A DNA stretch of 64,000 nucleotides from JAEUUM01 sp038326165 (GTDB lineage Bacteria; Bacteroidota; Bacteroidia; Chitinophagales; Saprospiraceae): assembly GCA_038326165.1 (NCBI GenBank), contig JBBQJT010000002.1, positions 1-64,000 of the forward strand. Direction: 5' to 3'. Position numbers and translations under genes: made by a program. Shown here in pieces: positions 25,219-34,790 of this stretch. Below the pieces are notes generated by a model, which saw only the letters and a list, made by a program, of their open reading frames with translations, did no database searches and was not told the origin of the DNA. Each line of letters starts with the position of its first letter. The first letter of the stretch is position 1.

Positions 25219-26109
25219 ATGCCTAAAATTAACAAGTTTTTAATGGGTCTAGTACTCTTAACATTATTATCCTCTTGCGTTAGCAAGAAAAAATTCATTA
25301 ACCTACAAGGTGAAAAGGATCAATTACAACAAATGCTTGATGCCAACAAAAAATTATTGGCGGACTGCAATGATGAAAAAGCCAAATTGATGGATAACCT
25401 CAGCAAAGGAAAAACTGATCTTGAAATGTCAAGTAAAACTGTAAAGTCTTTGGAAGAACAAATCAAATTCCTGAAAGACAACAACACTAATTTATTGAAC
25501 AGGCTTCAAGATCTTTCAATCATTAGTCAGTCAGGTGCTGAAAGTATCAAACGATCATTGGATGCGATGAATGAAAAAGACAAATACATCAAGAATTTGA
25601 CTACAAGCATGGCTAAAAAAGATTCAATGAATCTTGCACTTGTTACTAACCTCAAGCGCTCGCTTGCAGACGTCAATGACCAAGATGTTCAAATTGAAGT
25701 AAGAAAAGGTGTAATCTTTATCTCAATTTCAGATAAGCTTTTATTCAAATCTGGAAGTGACAACATCAATGCTGCTGCTAAAACAGTACTGGCGAAAGTT
25801 GCAAAAGTATTGAATGATAATAGCGAATTAGATATATTGGTTGAAGGCCATACAGATAATGTCCCTATGCAAGCATCAGGTGGAATGAAAGACAATTGGG
25901 ATTTGAGCGCAATGCGCGCAACTGCAGTTGTAAGAGAATTGCAAAACAAATATGCGGTGGCTCCAGCTAGAATGACAGCAGGTGGTCGTTCAGAATTCGT
26001 GCCTAAAGTTCCTAATACTTCAGTTGAAGGCAAAAGTTCAAACAGAAGAACAGAGATCGTAATTTTACCAAAATTGGATCAATTCTTCCAACTATCAACA
26101 CCTAAATAA
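25219..26109 (+). CDS. OmpA-family peptidoglycan-binding lipoprotein
   Basis: The ATG at 25219 gives 296 residues and places a lipoprotein signal at the N-terminus (LVLLTLLSSC); an earlier in-frame codon would put a lysine-rich stretch ahead of it. After the lipid anchor comes a long coiled coil (residues about 30-150), then an OmpA/MotB domain with ILVEGHTDNVPM, NWDLSAMRATAVVREL, MTAGGRSEFVP and SSNRRTEIVI. It probably links the outer membrane to peptidoglycan. A terminator follows. Confidence 0.88.
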   Translation: MPKINKFLMGLVLLTLLSSCVSKKKFINLQGEKDQLQQMLDANKKLLADCNDEKAKLMDNLSKGKTDLEMSSKTVKSLEEQIKFLKDNNTNLLNRLQDLSIISQSGAESIKRSLDAMNEKDKYIKNLTTSMAKKDSMNLALVTNLKRSLADVNDQDVQIEVRKGVIFISISDKLLFKSGSDNINAAAKTVLAKVAKVLNDNSELDILVEGHTDNVPMQASGGMKDNWDLSAMRATAVVRELQNKYAVAPARMTAGGRSEFVPKVPNTSVEGKSSNRRTEIVILPKLDQFFQLSTPK

Positions 26110-26133
26110 TATTTAAAATTAGGTAAAATATAG

Positions 26134-26163
26134 AAGCCCAGTCTATTTGATTGGGCTTTTTTA
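26134..26163. terminator. Terminator between the OmpA lipoprotein gene and mutS
   Basis: Stem AAGCCCA/TGGGCTT (seven pairs, 11-base loop) followed by a T tract on the forward strand. It lies between two convergent genes and probably ends OmpA transcripts, with possible use on the other strand. Confidence 0.75.
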
Positions 26164-26166
26164 ATT

Positions 26167-28815
26167 CTATTTATTCTCAACTTTAAATTGAAGTTCTTTC
26201 AACTTTAACATGCATTCAATGGGTGTCATTGTATTCAAGTTCATATCGGATAATATTTTCTTTAGTTCATTTCCCAATTCATCTATTTCGTTAAAAAAGC
26301 TGAGTTGCGTTGGGGCGAGTGGCAATTCACTCAGCAGTTTTTGGGATCCTCTACCCTTTTCATCAATGTGTTTACTTTCTAAAGTTGTCATTATTTGGCT
26401 TGCCCTATTAATAATTTCATGAGGCATACCTGCCATCCTGGCAACATGTATTCCAAAACTATGCTGTGTACTGCCAGGCATCAACTTTCTCAAAAACAAG
26501 ACTTTACCATTAATTTCTTGAGTCGCCACATGGAAATTCTTGATCCTCGAATGCGAATTTTCCAATTCACTTAATTCATGATAATGCGTAGCAAATAGTG
26601 TCCGAGGTCGGTGCTTGGGATGATTGTGTAAATATTCAGCCAAGCTCCAGGCAATACTAATACCATCATATGTGCTCGTTCCGCGTCCTATTTCATCAAG
26701 TAAAATCAGGCTCCTACTGCTTATATTATTCATAATATTGGCAGTTTCATTCATCTCAACCATGAAGGTTGACTCACCTGAACTTATGTTATCCGTAGCT
26801 CCAACCCTCGTAAATATTTTATCCACCAAACCAATGGTAGCGCGATCGGCTGGAACAAATGAACCCATCTGTGCCATCAAAGCAATCAAAGCAGTTTGCC
26901 TCAAAATAGCAGATTTACCTGCCATATTGGGCCCTGTAATCAAGATTATTTGATTATTTTCTGGATCTAACTCTAAATCATTTGGAACGTATGCTTCACT
27001 GATTGGCAAATTCTCTTCTATAACTGGATGTCGTCCACCTTCAATTATCAGTTCAAGGCTATCATTTACATGTGGTCGCGTGTATCTATTTTTTCCAGCA
27101 ATTTGGGATAATGAAAGCAAAACATCTAGTTGAGCAATAATATTGGCATTATTAAGTATTGGAGAAATAAACTCCTGAAGTGATTCAACCAATTGTTCAT
27201 ACAAATACTCCTCGAGCACTGAAATTCTTTCTTCAGCACCCAATATTTTTGACTCTAATTTTTTCAATTCATCAGTAATATACCTTTCAGCTCCAGTCAA
27301 TGTTTGTTTTCGGATCCAATTTTCAGGTATTAAGCCAAGATCCTTATATCTGTTCGTCACTTCAAGATAATAGCCAAACACATTATTGTAGCCAATTTTC
27401 AGATTGGTGATTCCAGTTTTGCTGGCTTCTGATTGTTGAATTTCTAATAATATATCTTTAGAATTATTGACAAGATTGAGCAATTCATCCAATTCATCAT
27501 GAAATCCTGACCGGAAAACACCACCCTTACTCAACAAGGCAGGACCATCGTCATTCATTTGCTTACTAATCATTTCATGCGCAATAGTGCATTCATTCAA
27601 AAGATCAGCATTCTTGATCAACTCTGGAAGTTCCGTTTTTTTTAATTTTGAAATAAGTTCTGGAAGTCTTTGTAATGACCTCTTCAATTGAACCAGATCT
27701 CTGGGCGATATGCGCCTAAGTGCCAACTTTGAAGCTATTCGTTCTACATCACCAATTTGCTTTAAAACGGCTTGAAATGATTCCATCAAGTTTTTATCCG
27801 CCATAAAAAAAGCAACGCGATTCAACCTGGATTCAATGGCTTCCAAAGAAAGTAAAGGCATTACCACCCAACTTTTTAACATTCTGCTACCCATGGGAGT
27901 AACGGTCCTATCTAATACATCGATTAGTGCAGTTCCACCGCTTTGTTGTGGGCTCAACAACTCAAGATTACGAACCGTAAAAGCATCGAGCCATAGATAC
28001 TTATCCAAAGTTAATCTTTGAATGGACCTTATATGACCTAGTTGCCTCTTCTCAGTAGAGTGTAAGTAATGAATTGTAGCTCCAGCAGCCATTTTACCTC
28101 CTGTCATATCTTCAATCCCAAAACCTTTCAGAGAGGTAACATTAAATTGCTCCAGTAATTTTTCACGGGTATAATCAACAGTATAAACCCATTCGTCAAT
28201 ACCAAAAACATAATAAGCAGATGAAAACCTTGCTTGAAATTCCTTAATAACGGATTTTGGCATAATAACCTCAGTAGGTGCAAATCCTTGCAAAAGTCTT
28301 GCAATGTCATTCCATGTACCTTCAATAACATAAAATTCTCCTGTGCTGATATCCACGATTGACAAGGCTAAAAAATCACTTGAAGGTCTGTATAAGGAAG
28401 CAAGAAAATTATTGCTCCTATGATCCAACAATTTTTCATCTATTGCTGAGCCTGGAGTTATGATGTCAGTCACTCCCCTTTTGACAATTTTCTTATCCTT
28501 GCTAGGCTTTTCCAATTGATCACAAACTGCAACCCGATAGCCTGATTTTACTAACTTTGGCAGATATACATCCAATGAATGATGGGGAAAACCAGCTAAT
28601 TCAATGTCATTGGGACCGTTATTGCGCTTGGTTAAAACAATTCCTAATGCATTTGAAGTTTTAATTGCATCATCACCAAATGTTTCATAAAAATCGCCCA
28701 CCCTAAATAAAAGTAAGGCTTCAGGGTGCTGTTTTTTCATGGCAAAATACTGTGCCATTAATGGAGTAAGCGCTGGTTCTGCTGATGTATTCTTCTTTTC
28801 CAATTTGTTTTTCAA
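26167..28815 (-). CDS. mutS: DNA mismatch repair protein MutS
   Basis: At 882 residues this is a full-length MutS. The N-terminal mismatch-reading domain has LFRVGDFYETFGDDA (Phe-x-Glu is the mismatch wedge), followed by the connector, lever and clamp domains, then the ABC-type ATPase with ITGPNMAGKSAILRQ (about residue 625), ESTFMVEMNE, SLILLDEIGRGTSTYDG and TLFATHYHEL. It recognises base mismatches and recruits MutL; mutL is not in the window. It is divergent from the TerB-like gene. Confidence 0.97.
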   Translation of the reverse strand: MKNKLEKKNTSAEPALTPLMAQYFAMKKQHPEALLLFRVGDFYETFGDDAIKTSNALGIVLTKRNNGPNDIELAGFPHHSLDVYLPKLVKSGYRVAVCDQLEKPSKDKKIVKRGVTDIITPGSAIDEKLLDHRSNNFLASLYRPSSDFLALSIVDISTGEFYVIEGTWNDIARLLQGFAPTEVIMPKSVIKEFQARFSSAYYVFGIDEWVYTVDYTREKLLEQFNVTSLKGFGIEDMTGGKMAAGATIHYLHSTEKRQLGHIRSIQRLTLDKYLWLDAFTVRNLELLSPQQSGGTALIDVLDRTVTPMGSRMLKSWVVMPLLSLEAIESRLNRVAFFMADKNLMESFQAVLKQIGDVERIASKLALRRISPRDLVQLKRSLQRLPELISKLKKTELPELIKNADLLNECTIAHEMISKQMNDDGPALLSKGGVFRSGFHDELDELLNLVNNSKDILLEIQQSEASKTGITNLKIGYNNVFGYYLEVTNRYKDLGLIPENWIRKQTLTGAERYITDELKKLESKILGAEERISVLEEYLYEQLVESLQEFISPILNNANIIAQLDVLLSLSQIAGKNRYTRPHVNDSLELIIEGGRHPVIEENLPISEAYVPNDLELDPENNQIILITGPNMAGKSAILRQTALIALMAQMGSFVPADRATIGLVDKIFTRVGATDNISSGESTFMVEMNETANIMNNISSRSLILLDEIGRGTSTYDGISIAWSLAEYLHNHPKHRPRTLFATHYHELSELENSHSRIKNFHVATQEINGKVLFLRKLMPGSTQHSFGIHVARMAGMPHEIINRASQIMTTLESKHIDEKGRGSQKLLSELPLAPTQLSFFNEIDELGNELKKILSDMNLNTMTPIECMLKLKELQFKVENK

Positions 28816-28831
28816 AAGTATTGAGTACTCA

Positions 28832-28839
28832 CAAAGATA
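28832..28839 (-). promoter_or_regulatory. Candidate -7 box for mutS
   Basis: On the reverse strand this reads TATCTTTG, an exact TAnnTTTG match, 16 bases before the mutS ATG. Confidence 0.4.
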
Positions 28840-28858
28840 GTACTTTCATTTAAGTCCT

Positions 28859-28866
28859 TATATTTG
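28859..28866 (+). promoter_or_regulatory. Candidate -7 box for the TerB-like gene
   Basis: TATATTTG, an exact TAnnTTTG match, lies 29 bases before the ATG at 28896, back to back with the mutS box in an 80-base divergent spacer. Confidence 0.4.
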
Positions 28867-28895
28867 TAAAAATTTTCAATACAGCAAAAAATAAT

Positions 28896-29372
28896 ATGGA
28901 GCATCTATTTGACTTAATTACGCAAGAAGAAAAAATTAAACTTTTGAACGCAATCCCAGAAATCACCATGCTTATTGCTGGTGCTGATGGTGAAATTGAA
29001 AAGGAAGAAACTGATTGGGCATTAAAACTAACAGAAATTAGAAGTTTTGCCCATCATCAAAGATTGCATACATTTTATGAAAACGTAGGACTTAATCTTA
29101 AGCAACAACTAACGGATTTGCAAGATTCTTTACCTGAAGATACAGGAATGAGTACCAGGATCCTTGCCCAAAGATTGGAAGAACTAAATCCTATTTTATC
29201 TAAGCTTCCAGAAGATTTTGGAGCACTTTTGTACAAATCTTTTGTTAGTTTTGCTAAGCATATTGCTAAAGCCTCGGGAGGAGTTCTTGGATTTGGATCA
29301 ATCAGTTCAGATGAAGCCAAGCTGATGGACTTACCTATGTTAACACCTATTTTCTCTGACGAAGAAGAATAA
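28896..29372 (+). CDS. TerB-like small helical protein
   Basis: The 158-residue protein is predicted mostly helical. The segment TMLIAGADGEIEKEETDWA resembles the opening of TerB-like (tellurite-resistance-type) domains, where an Asp-Gly-x-Ile-x-x-x-E turn follows a helix and may bind metal. The rest (LAQRLEELNPILSKLP, SFVSFAKHIAKASGGVLGFG) has no motif I recognise. It has no signal peptide, so it is cytoplasmic. It precedes the secreted M1 peptidase by only six bases and may share a transcript, but a functional link is not evident. Confidence 0.6.
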   Translation: MEHLFDLITQEEKIKLLNAIPEITMLIAGADGEIEKEETDWALKLTEIRSFAHHQRLHTFYENVGLNLKQQLTDLQDSLPEDTGMSTRILAQRLEELNPILSKLPEDFGALLYKSFVSFAKHIAKASGGVLGFGSISSDEAKLMDLPMLTPIFSDEEE

Positions 29373-29378
29373 AATTTA

Positions 29379-31826
29379 TTGAAGATGATAAAGTACTTTA
29401 TACTTTTTATGCCCTTTTTTTGGGCTCAGTTCTGTATTGGTCAAACCAAGCCTGAATTTCATGCCTGTCACCATGCTCAATGGACAGGTCCAATGCCTAG
29501 CCCAACAAGTTCGCAACTTCGAGAAATTCAAGCAGGTAAGGAAAGAAGTGACACATTTGATATCAAGAATTACAAAATATTCGTTGATGCTACAAATTAT
29601 TCAGGTAAGAAATTGAAGGGTACTTGCACTGTCAGATTCCAGGCTAAAATGAATAATTTGAATCACATCAGATTCGATTTGACAAAGCTCGGAATTGATT
29701 CCGTTTACCGGACAGGTGATGGGATGTTGATTTATACTTATACAGATCCTATTGTAGATGTGTTTTTGGGAAAAACATTGAATACTGGAGACATTGACAG
29801 CGTATCATTCATATATTCTGGTACTCCCTATCAAGACCCAGTTTGGGGCGGTGTATATTTCGCAAACAACATTATTTATAACTTGGGTATCGGTTTATCT
29901 TCCAATCCGCCAAACTTTGGAAGAGTATGGTATCCTTGTTTTGATAATTTTGTAGAAAGAGCTACCTACGAAATAAGCATATTAAGCAATTCTGGAAGAA
30001 AAGGTTATAGTATAGGAACATTCTTAGGCCAGCAAAATCTTGGTGCTGATTCAATAGTAAGACACTACAGAATGAATCAATTATTGCCTACATACCTGAC
30101 CAATTTTGCTGCAAGCAATTATGCGGAGGTAAATTTTAGTCATACAAGCCCATTGGGCACAGTTCCTATCCAATTGGTAGGTAAGCCGAATGACACCTTG
30201 GAGTTGAAGCAAGCATTTTCAAACATCGGTGTAAATATTGATGCAATGGAAAAGTGGTTTGGCAAGTATGCGTGGGAAAGAGTTGGATATGTTATGACTA
30301 CTGTAGGAGCAATGGAGCATCCAACAAATATTGCCTACCCGGAGAATGTAATTCAAGGCGGAAGCAAAACTTCAGAGACCCTCATGGCTCATGAATTTGG
30401 TCATAATTGGTGGGGAAATATAACTACATTAACTGAAGCTCAGGACATGTGGATAAAAGAGGGAAACGCTGAGTACTCTTCTCATTTATTCTTAGATCAC
30501 GTTTACGGTCGCAAAAAATTTATAGACGCAGTAAAGTCAAACCATCGAAATGTTTTAGTTTTTGCACATCAAGAAGATGGAAAATATGAACCGCTTTCAG
30601 GAATAAGTTTCGGCAATATTTATGGCAGACATACATATTGGAAAGGTGCAGCAGTTATGCACAACCTCAGAACTTACATGCAAGATTCTTTGTATAAAAT
30701 TGGTATGCAATCCATTTTGTCAAACTATGCCTACTCATCCGTTAATGCTACACAATTCAAAGATCAATTGGAGGCTTCAACTGGATTGGACTTGAATGAC
30801 TTTTTTGAAGATCAAATACTTCAACCTGGTTTTGTGGGCTTTGAAATAGACAGTGTAGAATATGAGGAAGGAGGAAATGGTAAAATTGCAAATGTTCATT
30901 TGGAACAAAAAACAAGAGCAACAACACACCCATACGGTGATGTGCCTATGAAAGTAAGTTTTTACAATCAAGAATGGAAGCAATTTAAAGCAAGAATAAC
31001 AGCCAAAGGAATAAAATCTAGTTCTAAAATTCAATTACCAGTTGGATTTAATCCGGTTTTGGTTTTCCTAAATGAAGATAACGATTTGAACTTAGCACAG
31101 TTGCAGCAATCCGTAAAACTTAAAATCAAACAACAGGTAACAGTTGGCAATGTAGATTTCATAATAAAAGTTAATGAAATAAAAGACACTGCTTTTTTAT
31201 CAGTTCAACATATGTGGGTTGCGCCTGATCCCATAAAAGTCAATCCATTCAATGCTAAGATTTCAAATAGTCATTACTGGATTGTTGGTGGAATTTTTCC
31301 TGAAGTATTCAAAGCAACTGGAACTCTAGAATATCAAAATAATTCTGAAAATGCTTTCTTAGATGCTGATCTCGTTTCCGTAACTGAAGACAGTTTGATC
31401 TTGGTATACAGAAAAGATGCCACTGAAGATTGGAAGCAATTTCCATATTACACGCCAGTGAAATTAAGTTTAACAGATGGTAAAGGATTTATCCGAATTG
31501 ACAGTTTGCGACAAGGTGAATATGCTTTTGCAAATGGTTTTTTAGATTATGTTTCAACCAATGAGGTTAAAAATTTAATTGACTTAAAATTAAGTCCGAA
31601 CCCTTGTAGAGATTATTTCATTATTAATGGATTGGATACAGATGGAAACTTTGAAGTTATTATTTCAGACATCACTGGACGACAAGTGCAACATCTTAAA
31701 GATTTGAATTATAACAATTCTGGACATTCAGTTTCTCTGCCACCTAATTTACCTTTTGGCAGTTATACCGTTCAAGTTTGGAAGAACAGACAGCTTTACG
31801 GTACATCACAAATTATAAAAGAATAA
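29379..31826 (+). CDS. Secreted M1-family metallopeptidase with type A T9SS sorting domain
   Basis: The 815-residue protein starts with a signal peptide (MPFFWAQFCIGQ). The M1 aminopeptidase fold occupies residues about 55-500, with the zinc site HEFGH (His338, Glu339, His342), the third ligand Glu361 18 residues later, and an upstream GAMEHPTNIAYP in place of GAMEN. The C-terminal region has beta-sandwich modules and ends in a T9SS type A sorting domain (LSPNPCRDYFIING, ISDITGRQV, LPFGSYTVQVW). It is probably a surface or extracellular peptidase. A TonB receptor and a second T9SS cargo follow on the same strand, suggesting a nutrient-uptake neighbourhood. Confidence 0.9.
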   Translation: MKMIKYFILFMPFFWAQFCIGQTKPEFHACHHAQWTGPMPSPTSSQLREIQAGKERSDTFDIKNYKIFVDATNYSGKKLKGTCTVRFQAKMNNLNHIRFDLTKLGIDSVYRTGDGMLIYTYTDPIVDVFLGKTLNTGDIDSVSFIYSGTPYQDPVWGGVYFANNIIYNLGIGLSSNPPNFGRVWYPCFDNFVERATYEISILSNSGRKGYSIGTFLGQQNLGADSIVRHYRMNQLLPTYLTNFAASNYAEVNFSHTSPLGTVPIQLVGKPNDTLELKQAFSNIGVNIDAMEKWFGKYAWERVGYVMTTVGAMEHPTNIAYPENVIQGGSKTSETLMAHEFGHNWWGNITTLTEAQDMWIKEGNAEYSSHLFLDHVYGRKKFIDAVKSNHRNVLVFAHQEDGKYEPLSGISFGNIYGRHTYWKGAAVMHNLRTYMQDSLYKIGMQSILSNYAYSSVNATQFKDQLEASTGLDLNDFFEDQILQPGFVGFEIDSVEYEEGGNGKIANVHLEQKTRATTHPYGDVPMKVSFYNQEWKQFKARITAKGIKSSSKIQLPVGFNPVLVFLNEDNDLNLAQLQQSVKLKIKQQVTVGNVDFIIKVNEIKDTAFLSVQHMWVAPDPIKVNPFNAKISNSHYWIVGGIFPEVFKATGTLEYQNNSENAFLDADLVSVTEDSLILVYRKDATEDWKQFPYYTPVKLSLTDGKGFIRIDSLRQGEYAFANGFLDYVSTNEVKNLIDLKLSPNPCRDYFIINGLDTDGNFEVIISDITGRQVQHLKDLNYNNSGHSVSLPPNLPFGSYTVQVWKNRQLYGTSQIIKE

Positions 31827-31904
31827 AAAGGCACAAAATAAATCGAAGAATTTTTTTAAAAAATCTATTTTGATATTAGATTTATTTTTACTTTGTCAGT
31901 TCAA

Positions 31905-34751
31905 ATGACTTTGAATAAAAACAAACCTATGCTTAGAATGAGATTTTGCCTTGGCGCGATAGTTTTACTATTTAATTTTAACCTTTGTGCCCAAACTGTT
32001 TTGAAAGGGAAAATTATTAGTTCAACCGACAATGAACCTTTGATTGGAGCAACAATAGTCAACCAAGCTAAGGCAGGAGAAGGTGCACAAACTGATTTTG
32101 ATGGAAGCTTTGAATTCAAAATATCAACTGGTCTGCCTGTAAATTTGATTGTATCCTATTTGGGTTTCCAAACAAAAACAATAACAGTTGGGGTTTCCAA
32201 TAAAATAATTGAGGTTAGGTTGGAGGAAGATGCAGTAAAAATCGCTGATATTGAGATTACTGGACAGCGGATTTCAGACAAACAAAAGGAATCTCCACTT
32301 ACCATTGAAACAATGGATTTATTAGCCATCAAATCCACCCCTTCTGAGAATTTCTATGATGGTTTAGGAAGTATGAAGGGAGTTGATCTTACTGCTGCTT
32401 CTTTGGGATTCAAAGTGATCAACATGCGCGGTTTTAATAGCACCAGTCCTGTTAGGTCCCTTCAACTAATTGATGGAGTTGACAACCAAGCACCTGGATT
32501 GAATTTCTCGCTCGGAAATTTCTTAGGAAGGCCCGAACTCGATGTAATCAAGGTGGATTTAGTACAAGGTGCAAGTTCAGCATTTTATGGACCCAATGCC
32601 TTCAATGGAGTTATTAGTATTGAGACAAAGAATCCTTTTTATCACAAGGGCTTGGCTGTGAGTATGAAAGTAGGAGAAAGAGATCTTTTTGAAACTGCTT
32701 TTCGCTATGCTGATGTTGTCAACAATAGTAAAGGCGAACCATTAATGGGTTATAAATTTAACTTTAGTTTTTTATCTGCATATGATTGGGTAGCTGATAA
32801 TAATGATGCGACAGACGGTTCTGAAGCCCAAAAAGGTAATCCAGGTGGATGGGATAGAGTAAATACATACGGAGATGAAGAATACAGCCTAAATAAGGCG
32901 ACTTCGGGTGCTGATTTACTCGGGAATCGTGCAGGTTTGGGCATTTGGCATCGAACTGGATATCGGGAACTGGATCTCGTTGACTACACCACTAGAAACA
33001 TAAAGGGAAACATTAATTTGCATTTCAGAACGAATCCTTCAAAGCTTGCTTTTTCTCCTGAATTTATTGTTTCAAGTAGTTTTGGATCGGGTACGACGGT
33101 GTACCAAGGTGACAACCGATTCAGACTAAAAAATATTCTATTTTTTCAAAATAAACTGGAGTATAGTTTAAAAGATAAGTATTTCATAAGAGCCTATGCT
33201 ACCAATGAAGATGCAGGGCAGTCCTATGACCCATATTTCACGGCGCTGATTTTGCAGAGAAGAGCTAAATCGGATCAAGGTTGGTCAACTGATTATTCTC
33301 AAGCTTGGGCTGGATCAAACCACATTGATGAAATGAGAGCTTTGGGTTATCCTACCGGAAAATTCAATCCAACAACAGGACAATTTGAGTTTGATGAAGC
33401 TACCGCACTGGCATGGATTCAAAACAACCAAGCTTTGTTGACACAATGGCATCAAGAAGCAGCACAGGTAGCAAATACCAAAGTGAATGTTGGTCAAGGT
33501 TTTATCCCTTTTTTTGAGCCAGGTACGGACAGGTTCAAACAAGAATTTAACCAAATCACATCAACCAATTCAAACAAAAAGGATCTCGGAACCCGATTTT
33601 TTGATAGATCTTCACTCTATCATTTACAGGGAGAATATAAATTTGAACCCACTTGGACAGATTATATCTTAGTAGGGGGAAATTATCGTTTGTATACGCC
33701 AAACAGTCGAGGAACAATATTTTATGATACAGCTGGAACGAAAATTACAAACTCCGAATTTGGTGTTTATTCAGGAATACAAAAGAAATTTGACAAAGGA
33801 AAATGGATAACTACGGCCACCTTGAGAATGGACAAGAATGAAAATTTTGACTACATATTCACTCCTGCTGCTTCAATTGTGTACTCTCCCTCAGCCAATA
33901 ACTACTTTAGAATTTCATTGTCATCAGCATTGAGAAACCCAACTTTGACAGATCAATTTTTATTCTTAAATGTTGGAAGGGCAATATTAGCAGGAAATCA
34001 AGGTGGTGTTGATAGCTTGATTACTGTAGAATCTTTTGTTAATTATTTAAACACCCAATCCCAATCTGGAATACGTTTCTTTAATATCGCAGCATTGAAG
34101 CCGGAGAGAGTTCAAACCCTTGAGGCAGGCTACAGAACCACATTGTTTCAGAATATATACCTAGATGCGGGTTACTATTTTAGTAGGTACACTGATTTTC
34201 TTGGATATAATATTGGCATAAAATCAGACATTGAATTTGGGCCAGTATTTTCTGTGCCACAAAATACACAAGCTTATCGTTACGCAGCAAACTCTGTAAA
34301 CAATGTAAATACACAAGGAGCAAATATTGGTTTGAGTTATTATTTCAGTAAATATTATTCGGTAACAGGTAATTATTCATGGAATCAACTCGTAAAAACA
34401 AATGAAGATGATCCAATTATTCCAGCTTTCAACACTCCAGAACACAAATACAATTTGGGAATGACTGCTCGTGATATTCCTTGGCTTAAAACTACCAATA
34501 AAATTGGTTTTGGTGCAAATTGGAAATGGGTAGAAGGATTTGTATTTGAAGGTTCTCCACAGTTTACAGGTTTCATACCCAGCTACGGTCTATTTGATGC
34601 TCAAATAAATTTTAATTGGAGCAAAATGAATACAGTTTTTAAGCTTGGTGGTTCAAACTTGCTAGAAAATTTGCATTATGAAACATATGGTGGCCCACTT
34701 ATCGGAAGATTGTTGTACTTTAGCGTGACCTATGATTTTAAGAAATCATAA
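31905..34751 (+). CDS. TonB-dependent receptor with carboxypeptidase-like N-terminal domain
   Basis: The product is about 948 residues from the ATG at 31905; ATG 31929 would also leave an intact signal peptide (CLGAIVLLFNFNLCAQ). After the signal come a CarboxypepD_reg-like domain (LKGKIISSTDNEPLIGATI, about residues 30-105), a plug domain (about 125-240, with QGASSAFYGPNAFNGVISIETKNP) and a long beta-barrel ending SVTYDFKKS. It imports a ligand across the outer membrane using TonB energy; the ligand is unknown. No SusD-type lipoprotein follows. The next gene is a T9SS-exported hydrolase-fold protein. Confidence 0.88.
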   Translation: MTLNKNKPMLRMRFCLGAIVLLFNFNLCAQTVLKGKIISSTDNEPLIGATIVNQAKAGEGAQTDFDGSFEFKISTGLPVNLIVSYLGFQTKTITVGVSNKIIEVRLEEDAVKIADIEITGQRISDKQKESPLTIETMDLLAIKSTPSENFYDGLGSMKGVDLTAASLGFKVINMRGFNSTSPVRSLQLIDGVDNQAPGLNFSLGNFLGRPELDVIKVDLVQGASSAFYGPNAFNGVISIETKNPFYHKGLAVSMKVGERDLFETAFRYADVVNNSKGEPLMGYKFNFSFLSAYDWVADNNDATDGSEAQKGNPGGWDRVNTYGDEEYSLNKATSGADLLGNRAGLGIWHRTGYRELDLVDYTTRNIKGNINLHFRTNPSKLAFSPEFIVSSSFGSGTTVYQGDNRFRLKNILFFQNKLEYSLKDKYFIRAYATNEDAGQSYDPYFTALILQRRAKSDQGWSTDYSQAWAGSNHIDEMRALGYPTGKFNPTTGQFEFDEATALAWIQNNQALLTQWHQEAAQVANTKVNVGQGFIPFFEPGTDRFKQEFNQITSTNSNKKDLGTRFFDRSSLYHLQGEYKFEPTWTDYILVGGNYRLYTPNSRGTIFYDTAGTKITNSEFGVYSGIQKKFDKGKWITTATLRMDKNENFDYIFTPAASIVYSPSANNYFRISLSSALRNPTLTDQFLFLNVGRAILAGNQGGVDSLITVESFVNYLNTQSQSGIRFFNIAALKPERVQTLEAGYRTTLFQNIYLDAGYYFSRYTDFLGYNIGIKSDIEFGPVFSVPQNTQAYRYAANSVNNVNTQGANIGLSYYFSKYYSVTGNYSWNQLVKTNEDDPIIPAFNTPEHKYNLGMTARDIPWLKTTNKIGFGANWKWVEGFVFEGSPQFTGFIPSYGLFDAQINFNWSKMNTVFKLGGSNLLENLHYETYGGPLIGRLLYFSVTYDFKKS

Positions 34752-34790
34752 ATATCTATTAACCATAACCTTAAACTAAAAAATTTAACT